Source: RYN-428 sp035551995 (GTDB taxonomy: Bacteria > Planctomycetota > Phycisphaerae > Tepidisphaerales > Tepidisphaeraceae). From it: DNA of 64,000 nucleotides. This document shows positions 9,332-17,769 of the stretch, piece by piece. The notes under the pieces were generated by a model that saw only the letters and a list, made by a program, of their open reading frames with translations, made no database searches and was not told the DNA's origin. Numbering within the stretch: position 1 is the stretch's first letter; every line of letters starts with the position of its first letter. The translations under genes were made by a program, and so were the position numbers. Where the stretch lies: NCBI GenBank assembly GCA_035551995.1, contig DASZME010000025.1, positions 124,001 to 188,000 of the forward strand. The letters are read 5' to 3'.

Positions 9332-11341
9332 ATGGTCTCTTCCGGAACAGGCAATGTCGTGAACGATTCAGATCGCCAGCTTCCCGAACTCGTTCTGCAG
9401 TTCACGAGCGGCGAGGGAGTTGTTCGAGTTCCGCTGGACGATCGGCCGGTTTCCGTCGGCCGTCATTCCGACAACAGAATCGCTCTGGAAGACGCGCTGG
9501 CCAGCCGTTTTCACTGCGTATTTTGGGCCAAGTCAGGAAAGGCATGGGTTCGCGATCTTAACTCCAGCAACGGCACGTCGGTCAACGGCGCGAAAATAGT
9601 GACTGCGGAGATTTCGCCGCGCGACGTGATCAATGTCGGCGACACGCGGATCGAACTGATCGCCGCCGATGGGCAGGGGGCTTGGAATGCGACGTCCTGG
9701 TCTTCGGTCGTGGTGGCGCCGCCGAACGCGCGTCCGGCGATCGACGAAAATCAGGCCGCCAAAACCGTTCATTTCGAGCCGCGCGTCGACGACGCTGAAG
9801 ACATCGACGATCATCCTTCGCTTGAGGACATCGCCGCCCTGGAGCACGATTCGATCGAGATGCTGGATAGTTCGGACGTGGTGGAACTGGGGCCCCAGGA
9901 CGTCATTGAGGATGATGAGAATCCGCTTGCCTCGGCCGGCGCCTTCTGGTCGCGATCGCTTGGCGAGCGCGCTTCGGATGACGCGGGGCCCATTCCGCTC
10001 GAAGGCGCCGATGTATATGCCACGGAATACAATGTCGATACCGAGGCCATTCTCGGCGAACTGGCCGCGAGCCTGCCGGATCACCTGTTTGCCGAGTCGG
10101 ACATCGCGCTGTTAAACGCGCGGGGCCAGATTGTGCATCCCGCCGGCAAACCCATCCGGCGCGGCGATGCGGTCGATCTTTTTCGTCGAATGCTGGCCGT
10201 CGCGTCGCGCGGGCGCGTGACCGATATTCACGTCGAGCCGCGCGAAGGGGGCTTTCAGGTGCGGATGCGCGTCGATGGAACGATGGTTGACGTCGTGCGG
10301 ATGCCGCTTGCGATGGGGATTCGCGTTCAGGCGCTGGTGAAGGTGCTTGGAGAAATTGATCTGGCCGATAGAAACAGCGTTCAGGAAGGGCATTTCTCCA
10401 GCGCGGTGCCGTCGGATCGGATCGGCGTATCGCGCAGAATCGATTATCGCGTGAGCTTCGCTCCGTCGGTATTGGGTCAGAAATTGGTCATGCGCATCTT
10501 GGACGCCACCTACGCGCCGATGCACGTGCGCGCGCTCGCGCTGCCGTCGTGGATGCAGGATGAAATCGAACGCGCGCTCCGCAAGGACGCGGGCATGCTC
10601 CTCGTCTGCGGTCCAACCGGATCGGGCAAGACGACGACGCTGTATGCCCTGGTTCGCGGAAGCAACGTGCAGCGGCGAAACGTCGTCACGATCGAGGACC
10701 CGGTCGAAATTCAGTTGGAATCGGTGACGCAGATTCCCGTGGACGACGAGCACGGCAAGGGCTTTGCCGGTTTGCTCCGCTCGGTCCTGCGCCAAGATCC
10801 GGACGTGATCATGATCGGCGAAATCCGCGACGCGGAAACGGCGCGCATCGCCATGCAGTCCGCCGTGACCGGCCATCTCGTCTTCTCGACCATCCACACC
10901 CGCGACGCGGCGGGCGCAATCTTCCGGCTTCTCGACCTCGGCGTCGAACCCTACCTCGTGGCGCAAGCGCTGCACCTGGTCTTGGCGCAGCGACTGGTCA
11001 GGCAACTGTGCCCCCATTGCAAGCGGGCCTACGCTCCCACGCGCGCGCAATTGGACGCCATGGGAGAAGCTGGGACAGGAGTCACGCGCCTGTTCCGCGC
11101 CGTCGGCTGCCCCAAATGCCTGGGGACCGGCTATCGGGGGCGACGGGCGTTCTTTGAACTCCTCGCGGCCAACGATGCCCTGCGCGACGTCATCGTCAAG
11201 CAACCGACTTTGCAATCCATCCACAGCGCGCTGATTTCCAATCGATTCCAGCCCCTTCAGCAGAGCGGCTACCACCTCGTCGCCGAGGGAGCGGTCGCGT
11301 TCAGCGAGATTGAACGGATCATCGGCCAACTTCAGGATTGA
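9332..11341 (+). CDS. FHA domain fused to GspE/PilB-type secretion ATPase (669 aa)
   Basis: Residues about 15-110 form a forkhead-associated domain: PVSVGRHSDNRIALED, SRFHCVFW and DLNSSNGTSVNG are the phosphothreonine-binding loops. An acidic linker (about 140-230) follows, then a GspE/PilB ATPase: Walker A GPTGSGKTTT (from residue 427), the Asp box region TIEDPVEIQL, Walker B VIMIGEIRDAETA, the His box TGHLVFSTIHTRD, and a tetracysteine zinc site formed by CPHC and CPKC. Such ATPases power type II secretion or type IV pilus assembly. No other secretion gene is in the window. The start could instead be the GTG at 9359. The FHA domain suggests control by Ser/Thr phosphorylation (inference). 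Confidence 0.9.
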   Translation: MVSSGTGNVVNDSDRQLPELVLQFTSGEGVVRVPLDDRPVSVGRHSDNRIALEDALASRFHCVFWAKSGKAWVRDLNSSNGTSVNGAKIVTAEISPRDVINVGDTRIELIAADGQGAWNATSWSSVVVAPPNARPAIDENQAAKTVHFEPRVDDAEDIDDHPSLEDIAALEHDSIEMLDSSDVVELGPQDVIEDDENPLASAGAFWSRSLGERASDDAGPIPLEGADVYATEYNVDTEAILGELAASLPDHLFAESDIALLNARGQIVHPAGKPIRRGDAVDLFRRMLAVASRGRVTDIHVEPREGGFQVRMRVDGTMVDVVRMPLAMGIRVQALVKVLGEIDLADRNSVQEGHFSSAVPSDRIGVSRRIDYRVSFAPSVLGQKLVMRILDATYAPMHVRALALPSWMQDEIERALRKDAGMLLVCGPTGSGKTTTLYALVRGSNVQRRNVVTIEDPVEIQLESVTQIPVDDEHGKGFAGLLRSVLRQDPDVIMIGEIRDAETARIAMQSAVTGHLVFSTIHTRDAAGAIFRLLDLGVEPYLVAQALHLVLAQRLVRQLCPHCKRAYAPTRAQLDAMGEAGTGVTRLFRAVGCPKCLGTGYRGRRAFFELLAANDALRDVIVKQPTLQSIHSALISNRFQPLQQSGYHLVAEGAVAFSEIERIIGQLQD

Positions 11342-11375
11342 TTGTTGATCTTCGCGCTATATGCTATCGGTTGCC

Positions 11376-11468
11376 GAGCATCTCTCAGGTTGCCGAAGCG
11401 TTCGGACGTTTAGCGGCCCCGCTTGCGGGGCGTGTTTCGCGACTGAAACTCGCTTCGCCAACATGAGA
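11376..11468 (+). repeat. Dispersed intergenic repeat, copy 1
   Basis: The element runs from GAGCATCTCTCAGG through GAAGCGTTCGG to the core GTTTAGCGGCCCCGC plus TTGCGGGGCG at about 11409-11432, and ends CGCTTCGCCAACATGAGA. The core is itself a small palindrome (GCCCCGC/GCGGGGC). The tail CCAACATGAGA is shared with copy 3 at 46.6 kb. Confidence 0.75.
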
Positions 11469-11524
11469 TGAGAAAACGGTCCATCCAACGCGCATTGTCG
11501 TAGCACTGGAATAGAACGGGGCGC

Positions 11525-13570
11525 ATGGGCATCCAAGTGGAATTATGTTGTCCGAATTGCCGCAAGCGGTATCTCGCCAGCGGCGATCTTGCCGGCAAAC
11601 GCGTTAAATGCCGTTCCTGCGGGAGCGCCTTCGACGTTCCCGGCGACGGTCCGTCCGACGTCGTGGCGCCACCGGCCGCAAGCAGCGGCGCGACCGCCGC
11701 GCCAAACTTTAACGCACAAGACGTCGAACCCGACTTCGGCGCCTGCGAGCCGCTGCTGCGGCCGAATACGAAACATAAGTTTCCCATCGCGGCGGCGCTT
11801 GACCGCTGGCTGCCGCTTGCCCTGACCAGCGTCGCGGGACTATGGGTTTTCTACGAAACGCTCGAAGATCATCGCGCCGGCCCCGCGTGGGTATCTCTGT
11901 TGCGGCTGCCTTTGATTCTTCTGCTTTACGTCTATGTCATCGTTCCACTTGCCTTGAAAGGGTTGAATCGCGCGAGCCGCTCGTTGCGATTTGAGCTTCC
12001 GCCCGAACCCAAACGCCGAATGGCCGCGACGTGCGCCATTCCTGTCGCGTTCGGATATGCGATGTGGCTTGCCACCGGCCATTCGGGCGCCCTGCTGATC
12101 GGCCTGCTCGTGGGGCTGCTGCTCGCGTCGCCGGCGTTTTGGTTTCTGTTCCGGCCGCAAGGCCAGGAGATCGCCCCGAGTTTCGCCGCCACCTGCGCGG
12201 GATTTCTGGGCGGCGTCGTTGTCGCGGGGCTCTCGCTGCTGGTGGCCGGGTTGTTTGCAAACGCGGCGATGGACGCCTTGCACATGGCCGACCGCCTGCA
12301 AGCCAATCCCGCCGGCCCCGGCTTTGCGTGGAACGTCACTCCCGAGCCCGCGTCGCTCGCGCCGGGGCCCGCCGTCGAACCGGCGGTCGTCGCTTCCGTC
12401 GCCCCCAACTCCACCAATCCACATTCCAACCCAGCATCTATTTTCATCGATGGAACGGAAACGGTAACCGACAACGGCTTGGCCGCCGCGGCGCAGACTC
12501 ACGCAAGCTTGCCGTTCGCGACGGTCATTCCGTCCGACACATTCATGGCGGCCATTGTCGGCAAACATCTGCCGTATGTCGCCGCCGTTCATTGCGCCGA
12601 CGCGCTGGGCGCTTTTGACAACTTAATCACGACGGCGACGCCTTCGCCATGGTGCGCCACCGTGCGGCATGAGGGCGCGGAGGAACGCGTTGAGCCATGG
12701 AATGCGCTGGGGTGGGTTCCCCGCCCATCGGTCAGCTTTCCGTCCGCGGAGAATCAAGGCGAATATTCCCTGAGTCCCGACGGATCATTGATCGCTCGCG
12801 CGGTTCGGTTTCCAAAGGCCGAGTTCCAGGTGTGGTCGCTGAAGGAATCCCGCATGCTCTGCGTCATCGAGCCTTTTGAAGACTATGCCGAGACTCCTCA
12901 CTTGATCGGGTTCAGCGGCCCGCGGACGGTGGTTATTCGCGGCCGGCGCGAATCCGACGAGGTCGTTGAGGTTTGCGACGCCGTCGATGGGAAAAGGGTT
13001 CTGTCGTTTTGGGTTTACCGCCACCTCCATTCCCCCAATAATTGCAAGATAAGTCCCGACGGCAAGAAACTGGCGATCGTGACGCGGGTCAATCGCCAGG
13101 ACCAAATGCTGATATACGAGTTGGATTATTTGGAAAAGCCGCGCGTGCTGGCCGCCGGTTCCCTGGATTCGCAAGCCGAGTGCGAACCGGCGGATATTGC
13201 CTTCTCAAGCGACTGCTCCACGATCACCGCCCTTTTCGAGCGCGGGGGCGCCGCGTTGTTTCTCTCTTGGAACCTGAACGACGGCCATGCCCTCCCGGAT
13301 CGCGTTTGCCCCGGCGCCTGGCCCCACCTCACACAAACCGCCAGGGACGGCGGCCGGATTTTGGATTTTCTCGGCCAACATACCTGGCTGCTGGGCGGGT
13401 CGGCATTGGTCGACCTCGACTCGGGACGCCTGATCGCCAACTGGAATCTCAGCGTCGACAACCAATGGTTTTCCGACGCGCGGACCCTGCAGCTTGGCTA
13501 TCGCGACAACTCCAACGTTCGACACGTCGCCACTCTCGAAATCGATCAAGCCGTTCTGAATCGCCGCTGA
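11525..13570 (+). CDS. Zinc-ribbon, multi-pass membrane protein with propeller-like C-terminus (681 aa)
   Basis: The N-terminus is a small zinc ribbon: CPNCRKRYLASGDLAGKRV then CRSCGSAFDVP, the MJ0042/zinc-finger type widespread in planctomycetes. Residues about 95-255 carry hydrophobic helices with short loops (LLIGLLVGLLLASPAFWFLF). The C-terminal half, from about residue 400, has repeats of the kind YSLSPDGSLIARAV, FQVWSLKE and NCKISPDGKKLAIVT, typical of WD40-like beta-propellers. I do not recognise the whole protein, and its function is unknown. It follows the FHA-GspE gene on the same strand, but a dispersed repeat separates them, so cotranscription is doubtful. It may be a membrane-anchored sensor or scaffold. 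Confidence 0.75.
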   Translation: MGIQVELCCPNCRKRYLASGDLAGKRVKCRSCGSAFDVPGDGPSDVVAPPAASSGATAAPNFNAQDVEPDFGACEPLLRPNTKHKFPIAAALDRWLPLALTSVAGLWVFYETLEDHRAGPAWVSLLRLPLILLLYVYVIVPLALKGLNRASRSLRFELPPEPKRRMAATCAIPVAFGYAMWLATGHSGALLIGLLVGLLLASPAFWFLFRPQGQEIAPSFAATCAGFLGGVVVAGLSLLVAGLFANAAMDALHMADRLQANPAGPGFAWNVTPEPASLAPGPAVEPAVVASVAPNSTNPHSNPASIFIDGTETVTDNGLAAAAQTHASLPFATVIPSDTFMAAIVGKHLPYVAAVHCADALGAFDNLITTATPSPWCATVRHEGAEERVEPWNALGWVPRPSVSFPSAENQGEYSLSPDGSLIARAVRFPKAEFQVWSLKESRMLCVIEPFEDYAETPHLIGFSGPRTVVIRGRRESDEVVEVCDAVDGKRVLSFWVYRHLHSPNNCKISPDGKKLAIVTRVNRQDQMLIYELDYLEKPRVLAAGSLDSQAECEPADIAFSSDCSTITALFERGGAALFLSWNLNDGHALPDRVCPGAWPHLTQTARDGGRILDFLGQHTWLLGGSALVDLDSGRLIANWNLSVDNQWFSDARTLQLGYRDNSNVRHVATLEIDQAVLNRR

Positions 13571-13614
13571 TTCGGCGCTCGATCGCATGCTCTCGAAGGT
13601 CCTGAACGAAACGG

Positions 13615-15567
13615 CTACGGTCGGCGCCGCAACACCCGAAATCCATCGATATAAAGCGCATCGAGCGTAGACCCAATCAAAAATCGAATCGCCTCGGCCG
13701 GGGTTTCGACGATCGGCTCGCCGGGACCGTTGAACGAGGTGTTGAGAACCATCGGCATGCCGGTCTTCTTGAAAAATAGTTCAATGACCCTGCCGATTTC
13801 CCCGTTCGCGCGACTGATCGTTTGGATGCGGGAGGTGCCGTCCACATGCGTGACGGCCGGCGCGGCGCTCGATCGGATCGACGCGTTAAACAACATGTAC
13901 GGCGAAGGATTGGGGGCTCCGTAAAACCATTTCGACGCCTCGGATTCCAGAATCGCCGGGGCGAACGGACGCCACGATTCACGGCCCTTCAGCCGGTTGA
14001 CGCGCGGCCAATTTTCGGCTTTCCTCGGATCGGCGAGAATCGACCGGTGGCCGAGCGCGCGCGGGCCGATTTCGCCCGGACCTTCATACCAACCGATCAC
14101 GCGATCTTGCGCGAGGTCTCGCGCCGCCGCTTCCGCTGAGTCGGCGCATGGGGAAAAGTCGATTTGCTCCTTCGCGGCGTGAAGGGCCGACTCGACTTGA
14201 CCCCGGGAAATCGGAACGCCCCGATAGGGCGTCGCGATGGCGCCGGGCGGTCGCGGCGCCAACGGTCGATCAAACACGTTGTGATACAAATAGAGCCCGG
14301 CTCCGATCGCGAGGCCGCTGTCGTTGCAACCGGGCTCGATGAAAAGATTGGGGAACGGTCCTTCGCGATAGATTCGGCTGTTGGACGGGCAGTTGAGCGC
14401 CGATCCGCCCGACAGGCATAAGTTGAACGTGCGACGGCCCATGCGGGAAATAACCTTGTGCAGGGTCTCCACGCCAAGCAGAGAAATCTCCTCGAACAAT
14501 TTTTGCGTGCTGGCGGCGATGTCCACGTTCACCGCGGCCGTCGCGCGTTCACGGTCGGACATGGGCTGCATGTCGTAGCCCATCCGCTGGGCCATCGCCT
14601 CCACGTGATGCGCCCAGGGCCGCTCGTTCAAGCCGGTTTTGACCCAGTCATACCAGTTGCCCACGTAACCTCGATCGAAGAATCGAGGCTTGCCATAGGC
14701 GGCGAGACCCATCATTTTCCCCGGCGCGCCGACCACGCCTAGCCCAAGCCCGACGGCGACGGCCTCGTACACGGCGCCGATCATAATATGGTGCGGCGTG
14801 ATCGGGAAAATTCGCGACTCCTCGCCCCAATAGAACATGCCGGCAAGATTGCCGGTCGCGTCGCCGTAACCGTCGTGCGTGAAGATGGCGGCGTCGCGGA
14901 ATCCGGATTGGTAATAACAGGAGGCCGCGTGGGCGGCATGGTGCGAGATGAAATAACCAGCGGTCGCGCGGCCCGCAAGATTCACCGTCACCGGATAATG
15001 AAAACCGCGGCGCACCAGGTCGTCGGCCAGCAGCGGCGAAAAATCGGTCCGGGCGACTTGACCGAGGGTACTGCCGGGCCAGAGCTTGTGGGTCAGATAG
15101 TGGTCCAGCCAGCCGAAGGTCGCAAAGTCGCCGGGCCCGCGTCCGCGATGCTCGGGAAAACTATGGCCATAGTGGCGGTAGAGATAGGAATCTCGCATCG
15201 CCGGCTCGTAGAAAATATGCATCAGCGATCGCGAGAGCAACGTAGTCGGCTCGATGTCTTGCTCCTTCATGACCCGAGCGAGCGTGGACGGGGCGGCATG
15301 ATCCGGATGCGGGGCGAAACTCACCGAGAATTGCGCCGGGTCGTCGATGATTAACTCAATTTCCTGCGTCGAGGTGATGGCGCAATAGTCGATCTGCTCC
15401 ATCCGAAGTCCGGCCGCCTCCACCGCCGTCGTTATGTTCGCGAATTCCAGCGAGATCGCGTGCTTTACCCGGCAATGCCGCTCCCGCTCGACAAACGCCG
15501 AAATCCGCCCGTCCCTGATTACGCTGACGCCGGCGTCATGGCCGAAGTGAAGCCCCAGTACATTCAT
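13615..15567 (-). CDS. NodU/CmcH-family carbamoyltransferase (650 aa)
   Basis: The protein begins MNVLGLHFGHDAGVSVIRDG, the sugar-kinase-like fold that opens the N-terminal YrdC-related half of carbamoyltransferases. It continues with ISHHAAHAASCYYQSGF, FTHDGYGDATGN, LCLSGGSALNCPSNSRI and GPRALGHRSILADPR, all hallmark stretches of NodU, CmcH and NovN. These enzymes transfer a carbamoyl group from carbamoyl phosphate, through carbamoyl-adenylate, to a sugar or antibiotic hydroxyl. The ATG at 15567 is chosen over a GTG two codons upstream. It lies 60 bp downstream of the TPR glycosyltransferase-like gene on the same strand, so the acceptor may be a glycan (inference). Confidence 0.9.
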   Translation of the reverse strand: MNVLGLHFGHDAGVSVIRDGRISAFVERERHCRVKHAISLEFANITTAVEAAGLRMEQIDYCAITSTQEIELIIDDPAQFSVSFAPHPDHAAPSTLARVMKEQDIEPTTLLSRSLMHIFYEPAMRDSYLYRHYGHSFPEHRGRGPGDFATFGWLDHYLTHKLWPGSTLGQVARTDFSPLLADDLVRRGFHYPVTVNLAGRATAGYFISHHAAHAASCYYQSGFRDAAIFTHDGYGDATGNLAGMFYWGEESRIFPITPHHIMIGAVYEAVAVGLGLGVVGAPGKMMGLAAYGKPRFFDRGYVGNWYDWVKTGLNERPWAHHVEAMAQRMGYDMQPMSDRERATAAVNVDIAASTQKLFEEISLLGVETLHKVISRMGRRTFNLCLSGGSALNCPSNSRIYREGPFPNLFIEPGCNDSGLAIGAGLYLYHNVFDRPLAPRPPGAIATPYRGVPISRGQVESALHAAKEQIDFSPCADSAEAAARDLAQDRVIGWYEGPGEIGPRALGHRSILADPRKAENWPRVNRLKGRESWRPFAPAILESEASKWFYGAPNPSPYMLFNASIRSSAAPAVTHVDGTSRIQTISRANGEIGRVIELFFKKTGMPMVLNTSFNGPGEPIVETPAEAIRFLIGSTLDALYIDGFRVLRRRP

Positions 15568-15627
15568 CGTCACGCTATCGTCTGCTTGCTATCTGAGAAA
15601 TCAAGAGACAGGCGCCATTCGTACGGC

Positions 15628-17502
15628 TTATCGCGTACGCGTCCAGCGTTTCCACGCCGAGCGATAGGCACGTTCGATATCGCCTGCAAATCGTTTTGCG
15701 TCGGTCAACGGCGATCGAAGCATCCGGCCGCGCAGACTCGCGCGCAAAGCGGCCAAACGTGGAAGATCGCGCGCCAAGTCTGTCGCGATGCTTACAAATT
15801 CCGCCGGCGTGCGCGCGACCATTTCCGTCAATCCAAGGTTACTCAGTTGGCTGAGCCCCGCGCGACCGACGACGGTTTGGCCGACCAGCGTCACGACCGG
15901 CGCCCCCATCCAAAACGCATCCAGGCTTGTCGTATGGCCGTTGTACGGAAGCGTATCGAGCGCGATGTCGATGCGATGATAACATTTGCAATATTCGCTT
16001 CGCGACCGCCATGACAGAAATTCCAGGCGACCCGGATCGACGCCCGCGCCGTTGAATACGTCGGCCGCGCGCCGGCGATGATCGCCGGGCTGGGAAAGCA
16101 GAAGCAGGCGGGAATCTTGAACCTCCCGCAGAACGCGCGCCCACAGTAAAAGCGTTTGGGGGTTTATCTTGCAATAATTGTTCAGGCAGCCAAACGTCGC
16201 ATATCCGGCTTGCGGCGCCGGCAGGGGGCCGGGGTCAGGATCGGAATCCATGCCGAGCGACATGGAGGCGGGATCATAACACCAGAAGCTACTGGACAGC
16301 CGAATCGATCGTTCCACATAATTCGCATCGCTCGCGCCGGGCGGATCGAGATACGGATCGGTGAGGCGGCAGTCGATCGCCGACAGTCCCACGCCTCCTG
16401 GATACGCGGCGAAGGTGAACTGCACCGGCGCCGGCTTGCGCGCAAAGCCAGCCAGTCGAGTGGGCGTCATGTGCATCGACAGATCGACCAACACGTCGAT
16501 TCCATCGGCCCGAACCATATCGGCGAATGCATCATCCCCCACGCCGGCGATGTTTCGCCAACCAAAGGCGTGCTTGCGAAATTCCGCGGTGACCACATCG
16601 GATCGCGCGTCGTCGCTGTAACAATACACCGCATATGACTCACGAGAATGCTCCCGAATCAGCGGCAGCATGTTGCGGCCCGTGACGTGATCTCGGAAAT
16701 TCGGCGACACATAGCCGATCCGAAGCCGACGATCCGGGTCACGGTCGTTGGCGTGAACGCCGATGCTCTTTCGCAAGGGTCCACCGAAGCGCCGATCCCA
16801 CGCGATCTGTTCGCGAAGGATGGCGGCGGAATCGAATCGGGGATGAAAATTGAGTAGAAAAATCCGACGGCTGGCCAGATCCGGATCGCCCGGCCGCAGC
16901 GCCACCGCCCGATCGAAGCACGCCAGCGCTTCGTCAAGCGAACCTTGATCCATTAGCGCCCCGCCAAGGTTAATCAGCGCGTCGCAAAAATCTGGATTCA
17001 ATTCAACCGCGCGCGAGTAGGCGGCGACGGCTTGGCCGAGTCTTCCCAAACTTCTCAAAACCGTCCCAAGATGGTCGTGCGCGGCGGCGTCCGCCGGATT
17101 GAGGTCGATCGCGCGGCGAAAATGAAATTCCGCCCGCGTGGAAGTGCCCTGGTCGCGGAGGGCGACGCCAAGATTCAAATGGGCGTCGGACAAGTCCGGC
17201 TGAAGCGCCGCCGCCCGCGAGCAGGCCGCCACGGCCTCGTCAAACCTGCCCTGTCTTTGAAGGATGCTGCCGAGGTTGGAATATGCGTCGGCCATGGATG
17301 GGTCGATCGCAATGGCGCGGCGGATCAGCTCGATGGCATTTTCATCGCGGCCCATCTGATGGGCGAGCACCCCGAGCAAATGCATCGCGACGGCATGATC
17401 GGGCTGTTCGAGCAGAATCTGCCGATAAATTCGCTCGGCATCCGCGAGGCGCCCCGCCTGATGATGGATTCGACCGCTCTCGATGGCTAAAGCTGGTTTC
17501 AT
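15628..17502 (-). CDS. TPR-repeat O-GlcNAc transferase-like (SPINDLY-type) protein (624 aa)
   Basis: Residues about 10-230 contain six to seven tetratricopeptide repeats with the usual pattern (AYSNLGSILQRQGRFDEAVA, AHLNLGVALRDQG, ALINLGGALMDQGSLDEALA). The C-terminal half is the OGT catalytic region: LRIGYVSPNFRDHVTGRNML, DVLVDLSMHMTPTRLAGFA, APVQFTFAAYPGGVGLSAID, FGCLNNYCKINPQTLLLW and DIALDTLPYNGHTTSLDAFW. Such enzymes add GlcNAc or fucose to Ser/Thr of proteins. The ATG at 17502 starts just before the repeats; 22 upstream in-frame codons are probably not used. It is likely in an operon with the downstream carbamoyltransferase. The target protein is unknown. Confidence 0.88.
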   Translation of the reverse strand: MKPALAIESGRIHHQAGRLADAERIYRQILLEQPDHAVAMHLLGVLAHQMGRDENAIELIRRAIAIDPSMADAYSNLGSILQRQGRFDEAVAACSRAAALQPDLSDAHLNLGVALRDQGTSTRAEFHFRRAIDLNPADAAAHDHLGTVLRSLGRLGQAVAAYSRAVELNPDFCDALINLGGALMDQGSLDEALACFDRAVALRPGDPDLASRRIFLLNFHPRFDSAAILREQIAWDRRFGGPLRKSIGVHANDRDPDRRLRIGYVSPNFRDHVTGRNMLPLIREHSRESYAVYCYSDDARSDVVTAEFRKHAFGWRNIAGVGDDAFADMVRADGIDVLVDLSMHMTPTRLAGFARKPAPVQFTFAAYPGGVGLSAIDCRLTDPYLDPPGASDANYVERSIRLSSSFWCYDPASMSLGMDSDPDPGPLPAPQAGYATFGCLNNYCKINPQTLLLWARVLREVQDSRLLLLSQPGDHRRRAADVFNGAGVDPGRLEFLSWRSRSEYCKCYHRIDIALDTLPYNGHTTSLDAFWMGAPVVTLVGQTVVGRAGLSQLSNLGLTEMVARTPAEFVSIATDLARDLPRLAALRASLRGRMLRSPLTDAKRFAGDIERAYRSAWKRWTRTR

Positions 17503-17769
17503 GAATGCAACGCGCAAAGCGCCGGTGCTAACGGTAATCTCAATCGTTTCGATAACAAATCTCCCCAAATTTTATTTCGCTTGTCGCCTTTTGGGAAATC
17601 ACGTCTGATACCCTTGAAAAAGACCCAAAACCCGCCTTTGGGCCTTTATCCTGTACATCCCATCCATCGACGTTTATTCGGATCGACGCCGAGCAGTTCC
17701 GAAATGAAAAATCGTGCGCGAGGGCGGCGAGTTTCTTCAACGCCGAGACCTTAATCCCGTAGTTATCGC

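Noticed and set aside
9225..9362. A possible 45-codon leader frame from TTG ending as GTGA at an alternative start of the FHA-GspE gene
   Set aside because: It is in the same frame as the upstream gene's read-through, begins with TTG, and has no ribosome-binding site; too weak to call.
10112..11329. A 405-codon open frame antisense to the FHA-GspE gene
   Set aside because: It is a mirror of codon bias in the sense gene; no domain or ribosome-binding site is visible.
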